From contig JAHFGX010000011.1 in the NCBI GenBank assembly GCA_023247215.1, forward strand, positions 1 to 41,355: a stretch of 41,355 nucleotides of DNA. Direction: 5' to 3'. Made by a program: the position numbers and the translations under genes. This DNA is from Candidatus Omnitrophota bacterium. GTDB taxonomy: Bacteria; Omnitrophota; Gorgyraeia; Aquiviventales; Aquiviventaceae. The stretch's first letter is position 1; the number at the start of each line of letters is the position of its first letter. The notes beneath the pieces were generated by a model. That model ran no database searches. It had not been told where the DNA came from and was given only the letters and a program-made list of their open reading frames with translations. Positions 14,848-22,334 of the stretch are shown here, piece by piece.

Positions 14848-15440
14848 AGCGCGCATGGCAGCGAATCCTGGCAGGGATCGCCGTGAGTTGCGGGATGGCG
14901 GTGGCGACGGTGGCCGCATCCGAGCTGGTCATTTACGGATTTGAAGGCGGCACCGAGGGGTGGGTCATTCCGGATTGGGCGAAAACATCCGCCGACTATG
15001 GGGTCACCGAGGTATCCGTCTCCACCACCCAGGTGGTTGAGGGCACATCGTCTCTGGAGATCCGCGCGGATTTCCCCGGAGGACAGTGGAGCGGGGCCTA
15101 TGTCGAGCGGCAGGTTGAGGTGACGGATTGGACGCCGTTCAGCCGGTTGGTGGTGAGCATCTATGCGCCGTCGGATGCCCCGCCGGGGCTCTTGGGCCGC
15201 ATCATCTTGACGGTCGGGAACGAGTGGACGTGGACGGAAATGAACCGCGCGATCCCGCTCAAACCGGGGGAGTGGACGGAGCTTTCCGTGAACCTCAAGC
15301 CCGGCAGCATGGACTGGAAGTTCTTCCCGGATGAAGAGTTTCGGAAGAGCGTGCGGAAAATCGGGATTCGCATCGAATCCGACAAGGAGCCGGCCTATCA
15401 CGGGTCGGTGTTCGTTGATAACGTGCGGGTTGTGGAGTGA
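14844..15440 (+). CDS. Secreted jelly-roll (CBM-like) protein, paralogue A
   Basis: A 198-residue protein beginning in ATGA overlap with the CBM9-like gene; a GAGGAGGAACGG ribosome site precedes it. After the signal peptide (to about residue 32) comes a single beta-sandwich with the pattern of galactose-binding-like or CBM11-like folds: YGFEGGTEGWVIPDWA, SLEIRADFPGG, WTWTEMNRAIPL and a terminal VFVDNVRVVE. About half of its residues are identical to the next protein. Such modules bind saccharides; no enzyme residues are recognised. Confidence 0.72.
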   Translation: MKRAWQRILAGIAVSCGMAVATVAASELVIYGFEGGTEGWVIPDWAKTSADYGVTEVSVSTTQVVEGTSSLEIRADFPGGQWSGAYVERQVEVTDWTPFSRLVVSIYAPSDAPPGLLGRIILTVGNEWTWTEMNRAIPLKPGEWTELSVNLKPGSMDWKFFPDEEFRKSVRKIGIRIESDKEPAYHGSVFVDNVRVVE

Positions 15441-15452
15441 TGTATCGACGCA

Positions 15453-15530
15453 ACTGCCAGGCGGCAGTCGAACCACGATCCGCCAACCCCTCCATGCGCA
15501 GGGCCGGTGCGTCCGGCCTGGCAGGCGGGT
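15453..15530 (+). other. Structured leader of paralogue B
   Basis: The 104-nt gap between the paralogues contains ACTGCC/GGCAGT (15453-15468). A second, nested structure follows: an outer stem ATCCGCC/GGCGGGT (15478-15484/15524-15530) encloses GGGCCGG/CCGGCCT with a 5-nt loop (15501-15519). It lies just before the AGGGAGGA ribosome site and may tune expression or mRNA stability. I see no T-tract. Confidence 0.45.
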
Positions 15531-15544
15531 AGAGGGAGGAATGG

Positions 15545-16174
15545 ATGAGACGTGACGGCACGTGGTATGGAATCCTCGCAGGGGCGATCCTGCTCAGTGG
15601 CGGCGCAGCCTCGGTCCGGGCGGAAGAGGCGCAGCCGGCGGCCGCTCCAGCTGACATCATCCTGGCCGACTTCGAAACCGGCCTGGAAGAATGGGAGATC
15701 CCGAGCTGGGCCCAGACCTCGGCGGACTATGCCTGCAAAGAGATGAAGCCGGCGACGGATTTTGTCTCCACCGGCAAAAGCGCTGCGCAGTTGATGGTGG
15801 ATTTCCCGGGCGGCGGGAAGTGGACCGGCGCCTATATTGAACGCGTCATGTACGTGACGGACTGGGGCCAGTTCAGCGCGGTCTCAGGCGACGTCTACCT
15901 GCCGTACGACGCGCCGGAAGGGTTGAGGGCGCGTTTCATCCTCACGGTGGGCGAGCAGTGGCAGTGGACCGAGATGAACCGGGCCATCCCGCTCAAGCCT
16001 GACCAGTGGACGATGATCACCGCCAACCTGAAGCCGGGCAGCCTGGACTGGAAGTTTTTCCCGGATGAAGGGTTCCGGAAGGATATCCGCAAGATCGGCA
16101 TCCGCATCGAATCGGATCGGGACCCCGCCTACAAGGGGCCGGTCTACGTGGACAACGTGCGGCTCGTGAAGTAA
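15545..16174 (+). CDS. Secreted jelly-roll (CBM-like) protein, paralogue B
   Basis: A 209-residue tandem paralogue of the preceding protein. Signal peptide to about residue 26 (VRAEE), then a short Ala/Pro linker. The same landmarks occur in the same order: ADFETGLEEWEIPSWA, DFPGGGKWTGAYIER, WQWTEMNRAIPLKP, LDWKFFPDEGFRKDIRKIG and VYVDNVRLVK. AGGGAGGA lies about 4-11 nt upstream. The strong conservation of the WTEMNRAIPL and WKFFPDE blocks between the copies marks the likely ligand-binding face. Function as a saccharide-binding protein is inferred from fold and operon. Confidence 0.72.
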   Translation: MRRDGTWYGILAGAILLSGGAASVRAEEAQPAAAPADIILADFETGLEEWEIPSWAQTSADYACKEMKPATDFVSTGKSAAQLMVDFPGGGKWTGAYIERVMYVTDWGQFSAVSGDVYLPYDAPEGLRARFILTVGEQWQWTEMNRAIPLKPDQWTMITANLKPGSLDWKFFPDEGFRKDIRKIGIRIESDRDPAYKGPVYVDNVRLVK

Positions 16175-16188
16175 CCTTCCTCGCGGGT

Positions 16189-16228
16189 CCCCGCCTTCAT
16201 CGCGTTGCGGTGAAGGCGGGGGTCTTTG
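16189..16228 (+). terminator. Hairpin terminator after paralogue B
   Basis: CCCCGCCTTCA (16189-16199) and TGAAGGCGGGG (16211-16221) form an 11-bp stem, extendable inward, followed by GTCTTTG. The T-tract is short. It lies just before the promoter of the binding-protein gene and probably separates the two transcripts. Confidence 0.6.
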
Positions 16229-16230
16229 CG

Positions 16231-16258
16231 TTGACAAGGACCGGCAAACGGTTATAGA
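16231..16258 (+). promoter_or_regulatory. Promoter of the solute-binding protein gene
   Basis: TTGACA (16231-16236) and TATAGA (16253-16258) with a 16-nt spacer. The ATG is only 10 nt after the -10 box and no Shine-Dalgarno sequence is present, so the message should be leaderless or nearly so. A separate promoter lets the binding protein be made in excess of the permeases. Confidence 0.65.
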
Positions 16259-16268
16259 CTGCCCCCCA

Positions 16269-17501
16269 ATGAAACACCGCCTGTGGTTCTTCGCCTTCCT
16301 CTGGCTGGTGCAGGGCTGTTCAGGGTCCACCAGTTCGCAGGTGCAGTTGACCATGTGGCTCGTGGGATCCGAGGCGCAAGCCAAGACCATCAACGAGCTC
16401 GCCAAGCCGTTCACCCAACGCACCGGTGTCAGCGTGCAGTGCGAAGCCATTTCCTGGGGCGAGGCACACAGCAAGTACCTCACCGCGGTGGCGGGCGGCG
16501 TCCAGCCGGATATCGGGACGATGGGGTTGACGTGGGGGGCCGAGTTCGGCCGCCGCGGGGCGCTGATCAATTTGAACGAGGAGTTTCCGAGCGACATCCC
16601 GGCCATTCAGCGCGAAACCTTTCCTGGCTTGTGGGAGTCCGTGCAGCAGGGCGGGCAGGTGTACGGGATCCCGCTGGATTTGACCCTCCAGCTCCTGTAT
16701 TACCGCACGGATCTGATTCCGCAACCACCGCAGACGTGGGAAGAGCTGACCACGCTCCTCACGACTCTCCATCAGGATGGCCGCCGCATGCTGATTGACT
16801 GGGGCAATCTGAGCTGGATCGGGTACGCCCCGTTCCTGTGGCAAGCCGGCGGGGATTTTTATACCACAGATCAGTCGGCGTCGGCGCTGGACAGCGCCCA
16901 GGCGGTGCGGGCGCTGGAGTTTTTCCGGGATCTCTACACCCGCTCTGGCGTGCCGAAGACGTCCATTCCGGTGGAGCAGGGATTGCGGACCGGCGAATTT
17001 CCGATCGCGCTCTCCGGCAATTGGAAAATCGTGAGCTTGAGCGCAGGCGTCAAGGATATCGCCGGCCGGTGGGCGGTGGGCCCGTTGCCCAACGGCCCGG
17101 CGGGGAAACGGACCTCCTTCCTCGGAGGCCGCATCATCAGCGTGTTCGCCAACTCGCCGCACCGCCAGGAGGCCTGGCGGTTCGTGCGCTACCTCTTTGA
17201 GCCCGCGGTGCAGGTGAAGCTCTACGAGACGGCCATCGAAACGCAGGACGCGTACCTGCCGCCCAACATGTCCACGTGGGAGGTCTTGCCGATGGACCCC
17301 GCAATGAAGTCCGTGCTGATCCAGCAGGCGCAGGATGCCAAAGGCCCGCCCATTGTGCCGGGCTGGAATGAATCCACCAGCCTAGTGGAGGCGGCGATCC
17401 AGCAGGTGATTCTGCATGATGCGGATCCGCAGGCCGCGTTGCGGGAAGCTGCGAAAGGCATGACCCGCCAACTGGAGCAGGCCAAGCGGGAAGGGAGTTA
17501 A
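16269..17501 (+). CDS. Extracellular sugar-binding lipoprotein of ABC transporter
   Basis: A 410-residue family-1 solute-binding protein. The N-terminus is a lipoprotein signal with lipobox LVQGC (Cys17). Family landmarks follow: LTMWLVGSEAQAKTINELAKPF, YGIPLDLTLQLLYYRTDLI, PQTWEELTTLL, then FPIALSGNWKI and FLGGRIISVFANSPHRQEAWRFVRYL. It captures an oligosaccharide in the periplasm and delivers it to the permease pair at 10310-12033. It ends 11 nt from the convergent barrel gene with no obvious terminator between them. Confidence 0.9.
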   Translation: MKHRLWFFAFLWLVQGCSGSTSSQVQLTMWLVGSEAQAKTINELAKPFTQRTGVSVQCEAISWGEAHSKYLTAVAGGVQPDIGTMGLTWGAEFGRRGALINLNEEFPSDIPAIQRETFPGLWESVQQGGQVYGIPLDLTLQLLYYRTDLIPQPPQTWEELTTLLTTLHQDGRRMLIDWGNLSWIGYAPFLWQAGGDFYTTDQSASALDSAQAVRALEFFRDLYTRSGVPKTSIPVEQGLRTGEFPIALSGNWKIVSLSAGVKDIAGRWAVGPLPNGPAGKRTSFLGGRIISVFANSPHRQEAWRFVRYLFEPAVQVKLYETAIETQDAYLPPNMSTWEVLPMDPAMKSVLIQQAQDAKGPPIVPGWNESTSLVEAAIQQVILHDADPQAALREAAKGMTRQLEQAKREGS

Positions 17502-17512
17502 GTTAAAGCGGT

Positions 17513-18487
17513 TTAGAACGACATGGACAGCTTGCCGAAGACTTCAAACGCATCGCCGGTGTTCCGGCCGGCGAACACGTCGTTGTACCCCACTTCCATA
17601 TTCACGGTCGGATCGCCGGTGCGGAAGACCGTCGCGAAGCCGTCGCCCCAGAGATTGATAATCGCCCGCAGCCCCCACTTGCCGAAGTTTTCGATCTCTT
17701 CATTGGTGCTGTTGACGCTCACCACGGATTCGACACTGCCCACCAGCATGACGCGCTTGAGGGGGGTGAATCCCGCTTCGGCTACCAACGGGAACTCGTT
17801 GGCCGGGTCTTCATTGCGCACAGCAAAACCGCCCTCCAGGTTCACGAACGCCACCTTGGCATAGCGGGTTTGCGCTTCAATCTGCGGTTTGGCGTTCGGA
17901 GCGGATCGGACCGGCACCCGCACCTCGTACGGCTCGAAGACCTTCGAGGCGCTCAACATCAGCCGGGATTCAAAATCCACCTGCCCGTCTCCCAGGCCGG
18001 GGCTGACATGCGGGTCGTACGCGCTGGGAATCTTCCAGCTGAATTGCGCGCTGCTTACCAGGGACCGCTCATCCCGCGCAATGTTCAGAAAACGCAGTTT
18101 GGTCCGCACGTAGATGTCGCCGACCCCGCTGTTCAAGAGGTCAATCCCGTTATCCTGGTAATGCGCAGACTGGTACGGGACGCTGACGAGCAGGTTGAGC
18201 CAATCGGTGATCCCGTATTCGAGCTTGAGCTCGTTGCGGATATCGCGGAAGGAGGCGGTTTTCGGTTTGCGGGTGCTGTGGCCGTCCTGGTCGAAATCTT
18301 TTTTGGCCTGGTAGAGCCGATAGAAATACTCGATGTACCAATGGTTGTGCGGCACGGTCCAGGCGCCGGCCCAGGCCGGTTGGGTGCTAGCGCACAGGAC
18401 GAGGGCGCAGCAGAGAAGTTGAAGGACGCGGCGTAGCGGCCGCCGGAAGGACGGGGATGTGAACCCAACAATCGGCTGCAGGACCAT
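17513..18487 (-). CDS. Outer-membrane beta-barrel protein
   Basis: A 324-residue protein from ATG 18487. The signal peptide is long and Arg-rich (FRRPLRRVLQLLCCALVLCAS, cleavage after AWA). Alternating strands follow throughout and the protein ends in KLSMSF, with the C-terminal Phe expected of BAM-folded barrels. The strand pattern recalls the MetA-pathway/phenol-degradation type of transporter-like barrel (pfam13557), but I cannot confirm that. The frame extends upstream to TTG 18532, but this stretch carries the promoter, so ATG 18487 or ATG 18496 is the real start. Opposite the sugar-binding protein gene, it may be the outer-membrane pore for the same substrate. Confidence 0.7.
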   Translation of the reverse strand: MVLQPIVGFTSPSFRRPLRRVLQLLCCALVLCASTQPAWAGAWTVPHNHWYIEYFYRLYQAKKDFDQDGHSTRKPKTASFRDIRNELKLEYGITDWLNLLVSVPYQSAHYQDNGIDLLNSGVGDIYVRTKLRFLNIARDERSLVSSAQFSWKIPSAYDPHVSPGLGDGQVDFESRLMLSASKVFEPYEVRVPVRSAPNAKPQIEAQTRYAKVAFVNLEGGFAVRNEDPANEFPLVAEAGFTPLKRVMLVGSVESVVSVNSTNEEIENFGKWGLRAIINLWGDGFATVFRTGDPTVNMEVGYNDVFAGRNTGDAFEVFGKLSMSF

Positions 18488-18499
18488 TGCAACCATCAT

Positions 18500-18528
18500 A
18501 GTGTAAGCCAAGCAGTTACGTCGGTCAA
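18500..18528 (-). promoter_or_regulatory. Promoter of the outer-membrane barrel gene
   Basis: On the minus strand TTGACC (18528-18523) and TACACT (18505-18500) are 17 nt apart. The nearest ATG beyond the predicted transcript start is 18487, 12 nt after the -10 box, again predicting a leaderless mRNA. Confidence 0.6.
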
Positions 18529-18564
18529 GCAACTCTTTTTTCTTAGGTTTCTTAGGGAAAAAGC

Positions 18565-18592
18565 TTGCAACTGAAGTCAGACTTGTTAGAAT
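18565..18592 (+). promoter_or_regulatory. Promoter of the PilZ/ROK repressor pair
   Basis: TTGCAA (18565-18570) and TAGAAT (18587-18592) with a 16-nt spacer, 8 nt before ATG 18601. The in-frame TTG at 18565 is this -35 box. No Shine-Dalgarno sequence is visible in ACCTAAAG. Confidence 0.6.
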
Positions 18593-18600
18593 ACCTAAAG

Positions 18601-18990
18601 ATGCGCAACGTCTTCGAACGGCGTCGGTTCCGTCGGGCCTCTATTGAGGCGGTTCCGGTCACCCTGCGTACGTGTTCTGATCCTGTAGCTGACGGCTCGG
18701 TGTCCGCCGTCCAGGCGCATGCACGCGATGTGTCATTGGCCGGCATGTATTGTTACGTGAGCGAGCCGGTGCCGTGGTCGGTGGGAGAGCCGGTGCACTG
18801 CACCATCGTCATTCCTCCGGAGCAGGCGGCCGGCTTCCCCTTTGCGCGGGTGTTGGGGCCGGGATGGGTCGTCCGGGTGGATCAAATCCCCCGGGGCCGG
18901 CGCGCCGGAGAAAATCCTTCGGGAGAAGAGCGCTACGGTGTGGCCGTGGCGTTTGCGCCTGATGTCACGGCGCTGGCGGCTGTGCAATGA
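18601..18990 (+). CDS. PilZ domain protein (second copy)
   Basis: A 129-residue PilZ protein. The N-terminal basic motif is RRRFRR (residues 7-12) and the second signature is RDVSLAG (about residues 42-48). A strand-rich body and a late YGVAVAF strand follow, equivalent to GMALAF in the copy at 1075. Start ATG 18601 is set by the promoter just upstream. It overlaps the repressor gene as ATGA (18987-18990), an unusual coupling of a c-di-GMP receptor to a sugar-type regulator. The c-di-GMP role is known for the family; the link to the regulator is inferred. Confidence 0.85.
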   Translation: MRNVFERRRFRRASIEAVPVTLRTCSDPVADGSVSAVQAHARDVSLAGMYCYVSEPVPWSVGEPVHCTIVIPPEQAAGFPFARVLGPGWVVRVDQIPRGRRAGENPSGEERYGVAVAFAPDVTALAAVQ

Positions 18991-20219
18991 TTCGACGACG
19001 CGCGTTACTTGACGATCACCGCCTGACGGAGCGGGAGCAGAAAAGCCTTAGTTTGCTGGAGCTCATCCGGCAGCGGGGGCCGCTCACGCGCACCGAGCTG
19101 TCGCAGGGCACGGGGTTCAACATCGTGACCGTGTCCAACTACATCGCCGAATTCATCACCCAGGGGTGGGTGGTCGAGCGCGGGTTTGATATTTCGACGG
19201 GAGGACGAAAGCCGGTCTTGGTGGAGTTGAATGCCAAGGCCGGTTTTGCCGTCGGGGTGGATGTGGGGCCGGCGGACGGCGGTGTGCCCATGACCGGCGT
19301 CATCACGGACCTGCGGGGGAGCCTGGTGCACCGGTTGGTCAAGCCGCGCGCCGCGACGAGCATGGACCAGATGCTGGAGGCAGCCGGCGCGTTTCTCCGC
19401 GAGCTGTTGCGCACCAGCCCGGTGGAGGCGCAAAAGATTCAAGGGGTCGGCATCGGCGTCCGGGGGATTTTGGATGAGCGCGCCGGGACGGTGCGGGAGC
19501 TTTCACAGCGCGGGGTGCGCACCAGCTATGTGGCCCAGCGCGATCGCTGGGAAGCCGAGTTCCGCATGCCCGTGCTCATCGGCAATGAGGCGGCGTTGGC
19601 GGGCTATGGGGAATACCGGCTCGGGCTGGATCGCCCGGTGGAAAATATGGTGTATCTGTATTCCGATATCGGCGCGAGCGTGATCCTGCACGGCCATGTC
19701 TACTGGGGCTCCTCCGGAAGCGCGGGCGGGGTCGGCGTGCAGGTCACCTCCGGGGACGATTATTTGGCCTGGGTGAACAGCCCGGCGTTCGTGCTGTCCA
19801 ACGTGTGGGACTTGGGGTTGACCTCGCAGGCCAAGAAGCTGATCGAGCAGGGCAATCCCACGGCGATGACCGCCCTGCTGGAGGAGCAAGGCCGGCAGGA
19901 GGTCACGATGGACACAGTGATCCGCGCCGCCCACAGCAGTGATCCCTTGGCGAAAGAGCTGATCGAGCACAGCGCGCTGCAGTTGGGCATCCGGATTGCG
20001 TCCATCGTGAATTTGTTGAACCCGGAAGTCGTCGTGATCGGTGGCGGGATTGAGCGGGCCGGCTCCTTGCTGCTCGAGCCCGTGTGGCGGGCGGTCAAAC
20101 GATACGCCTATGAAGAGCCTGCCAGCTTGGTGGACGTCTTGCCGGCCAAGCTGGGGGAAAACGCGGTGGCGCTGGGCGCGGCGTCGTGGGTCGTACGGGA
20201 AATTTTCATCCAATCATAA
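18987..20219 (+). CDS. ROK family transcriptional regulator (NagC/XylR type)
   Basis: A 410-residue protein with an N-terminal winged helix-turn-helix (about residues 20-70; GPLTRTELSQGTGFNIVTVSNYI) and a C-terminal ROK domain (about 85-410). The kinase phosphate loop is replaced by GVDVGPADGG, and the CxCG zinc cluster is missing (WGSSGSAGGVGV), so it should sense a sugar rather than phosphorylate it. The C-terminal GGGIERAGSL loop is kept. The likely targets are the adjacent sugar uptake genes. The operator is unknown. Confidence 0.88.
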   Translation: MIRRRALLDDHRLTEREQKSLSLLELIRQRGPLTRTELSQGTGFNIVTVSNYIAEFITQGWVVERGFDISTGGRKPVLVELNAKAGFAVGVDVGPADGGVPMTGVITDLRGSLVHRLVKPRAATSMDQMLEAAGAFLRELLRTSPVEAQKIQGVGIGVRGILDERAGTVRELSQRGVRTSYVAQRDRWEAEFRMPVLIGNEAALAGYGEYRLGLDRPVENMVYLYSDIGASVILHGHVYWGSSGSAGGVGVQVTSGDDYLAWVNSPAFVLSNVWDLGLTSQAKKLIEQGNPTAMTALLEEQGRQEVTMDTVIRAAHSSDPLAKELIEHSALQLGIRIASIVNLLNPEVVVIGGGIERAGSLLLEPVWRAVKRYAYEEPASLVDVLPAKLGENAVALGAASWVVREIFIQS

Positions 20220-20259
20220 AGCTGCGCCCCCGCCGGTATTGACAAATCCCGGATGGAGG

Positions 20260-21165
20260 ATGTCTCCTCAGGTTTCGGTTGGTCGCCTGCCCATCCTGCT
20301 GTTCGGGCTGGTGATTGTGGCGGTCCTCGGCGGCTTCGCGCTCACCTCGACGATGCAAGTGTCGGGGTTGCGCCAGCAGCTTGAGCAGAAAGAGCGGGCT
20401 CTTCGAGAGCTCCAGGCGCAGCACCAGACGCTGCAAGAGCAGCTGGGCGGCGTCGAGCAGGAGCGCGAGGACCTTGAGCAGCGCCTCGAGGGGTTGCGCG
20501 GCCAACTCGCCAGCTCGACGCGCGAGCTGCAGCAATTGCAAACGACCCTCGCCGAACTTCAAACCCATTCCGAACTGCTGAATGCGGATAATGCCCGGTT
20601 GGAAAAGCAGGTCGCCCAACTCCATGATGACCGCGACAACGCCGCGGCGCGCATGCGCCAGCTTGAGCAGGAAAAAGACACGTTCGAGCAGGCCGCGACC
20701 CGGCTGCGGGAACGCCTGGCCATGACGGACCACGACTACCAGCTGCTGTCCCAAAAGCTGGTGGCGCTGCAACAACCTCAGGGGCTCGCGCAGGCGGCGG
20801 CTCCGGCTGCGTCGGAACTGGCTCCAGCCGCGGACAGCTCCGGTGCGATCACCCTCCCCGACCCGTCGAGCGAGTCCCAAGCCGTCCAGCTGCCGCCGAT
20901 CGTGGTTCGCAAGGGGCAGGCCCAATTCCCGATTCGCGCGCAGGTGGTGGAGGTCAACGAGCCGCATCGCTTTGTGATCCTGGACAAAGGGGAATCCCAC
21001 GGGGTGCGGCGGGGCATGGCGTTTGATCTGCTTCGAGCAGGAGAGACGATCGGCCGGGCGGTGGCCACCCGCGTTCGGCCGCAACTGACCGCATGCGAGG
21101 TGCAAGCCTCCCGCTCGCTGAGCTTCCCGCAACCAGGCGATACCGCTCGTGAGCGCACGCCCTAG
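20260..21165 (+). CDS. Membrane-anchored coiled-coil protein with C-terminal beta domain, copy 1
   Basis: A 301-residue protein. It has one N-terminal transmembrane helix (ILLFGLVIVAVLGGFAL, about residues 11-27), a long heptad-rich coiled coil rich in Gln/Glu/Leu (about 30-180), an Ala/Pro linker, then a small beta domain (about 225-290; RAQVVEVNEPHRFVILDKG, SHGVRRGMAFDLLR). The same architecture occurs in the protein at 39170, with a GxVLVVNREYDFIVFNLGKN counterpart, so they are paralogues. A TTGACA at 20239 lacks a clear -10 box. It precedes the pilus-like genes and may be a periplasm-spanning scaffold; that role is a guess. Confidence 0.7.
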   Translation: MSPQVSVGRLPILLFGLVIVAVLGGFALTSTMQVSGLRQQLEQKERALRELQAQHQTLQEQLGGVEQEREDLEQRLEGLRGQLASSTRELQQLQTTLAELQTHSELLNADNARLEKQVAQLHDDRDNAAARMRQLEQEKDTFEQAATRLRERLAMTDHDYQLLSQKLVALQQPQGLAQAAAPAASELAPAADSSGAITLPDPSSESQAVQLPPIVVRKGQAQFPIRAQVVEVNEPHRFVILDKGESHGVRRGMAFDLLRAGETIGRAVATRVRPQLTACEVQASRSLSFPQPGDTARERTP

Positions 21166-21166
21166 A

Positions 21167-21197
21167 CTCCCAGGCGCTCGCGCCCGGGAGGGGTTTT
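21167..21197 (+). terminator. Intrinsic terminator after coiled-coil gene copy 1
   Basis: Outer stem CTCCC/GGGAG and inner stem GGCG/CGCC around loop CTCG (21167-21190), then GGGTTTT. A second perfect 8-bp hairpin CGCGTCCG/CGGACGCG with loop ATAC follows at 21213-21232, in the leader of the GspF gene. Confidence 0.65.
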
Positions 21198-21255
21198 GGG
21201 GTACGCGTAGAGCGCGTCCGATACCGGACGCGGAATCCAACCAGAGAGACGCCGG

Positions 21256-22323
21256 GTGAGCCGAACGCGACGGGGTCGTCTCTTTTCCGGAAGCGGGCGC
21301 GGGCAGATGGTCATCGCCACGCGGCAACTCGCCACGTTGGTGAAGGCCGGCATGCCGCTGCTGCGCGCGCTGCGCACGGTCCGGGATCAATTGGAGCCCA
21401 GCGCGCTCCAAGATGCCTTCGCGCAAGTGGCCAGCGGCGTGGAGGCCGGCGTGAAGCTCTCCGAGGCGCTGACCCACCATCCGCGGTTTTTCCCCCAGTT
21501 CTACGTCAACATGATCCGGGCCGGCGAGGTGGGCGGCTTCCTGGACGAAATTCTCAAGCGCCTGGCCGATCTGATGGAAAAGCAGCGGCGGATCCAGGAT
21601 CGTGTGCGCAGCGCCCTGATGTATCCCGCATTCGTGATGGTGGCGGCGGTCAGCATTTTGATTATTCTCATGGCGTTCGTCGTACCGACCTTCCTGGGGA
21701 TGTTCAACGAATTGGGCTCGGCGCTGCCGCTGCCGACCCGCATCCTCGTGGTCGCCTGCTCGGCCCTCCGGCAATGGTGGTGGGCGGTGCTGGCCGGCCT
21801 GGTCGGGCTCGTGTTCCTCTTTCAGGCGGCGATGCGCACCCCGTCCGGCCGGCGGGCGATGGACCGGTTGCTCTTGAGGCTGCCGGTGTTCGGCTCGTTG
21901 CTCCAGCGGCTTTTGATCGCCCGCTTCTCCCGGACCTTCGGCACGTTGCTCTCCAGCGGGGTGCCGATCCTCGGCGCGCTGGAAACGGTGGAAGCTACGG
22001 TGACCAACTCCGTCCTGACGGACGCGCTGCGGGATATCCAGCGCAGCCTCAAGGGAGGGGAATCGCTGGCCCGGCCCATGGAGCTCTCGGGAGCGTTTCC
22101 GCCGCTGGTTTCCCGGATGGTGGCCTTGGGGGAGGAGACCGGGCAGCTGGACCGCATGCTCGTCCAGTTGGCGGATAGTTACGAGGAGGAAGTGGAAATC
22201 CAGCTCAGCGGGCTCACGCAGTTGCTGGAACCGCTGCTGATTGTCGGGGTCGGAGGCATCGTCGGGTTTATCGTCGTGGCGATGTTCCTGCCGCTGCTGT
22301 CCTTGACCAAGATTTTGGGGTAG
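21256..22323 (+). CDS. GspF/PilC-type inner-membrane assembly platform protein
   Basis: A 355-residue protein with the duplicated T2SSF fold: QMVIATRQLATLVKAGMPLLRAL at the start of the first copy and IARFSRTFGTLLSSGVPILGAL at the start of the second, each followed by a four-helix domain. Membrane helices lie near residues 130-155, 170-195 and at the C-terminus (IVGVGGIVGFIVVAMFLPLL). This is the core polytopic component of type II secretion and type IV pilus systems and contacts the assembly ATPase, which is not in this window. The GTG start at 21256 is likely; ATG 21307 is the alternative. Confidence 0.9.
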   Translation: MSRTRRGRLFSGSGRGQMVIATRQLATLVKAGMPLLRALRTVRDQLEPSALQDAFAQVASGVEAGVKLSEALTHHPRFFPQFYVNMIRAGEVGGFLDEILKRLADLMEKQRRIQDRVRSALMYPAFVMVAAVSILIILMAFVVPTFLGMFNELGSALPLPTRILVVACSALRQWWWAVLAGLVGLVFLFQAAMRTPSGRRAMDRLLLRLPVFGSLLQRLLIARFSRTFGTLLSSGVPILGALETVEATVTNSVLTDALRDIQRSLKGGESLARPMELSGAFPPLVSRMVALGEETGQLDRMLVQLADSYEEEVEIQLSGLTQLLEPLLIVGVGGIVGFIVVAMFLPLLSLTKILG

Positions 22324-22334
22324 GCGAGGGACGC

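Noticed and set aside
20239-20260. TTGACA as the promoter of coiled-coil gene copy 1
   Set aside because: No acceptable -10 box lies 15-19 nt downstream, and the ATG at 20260 would be upstream of any start site.
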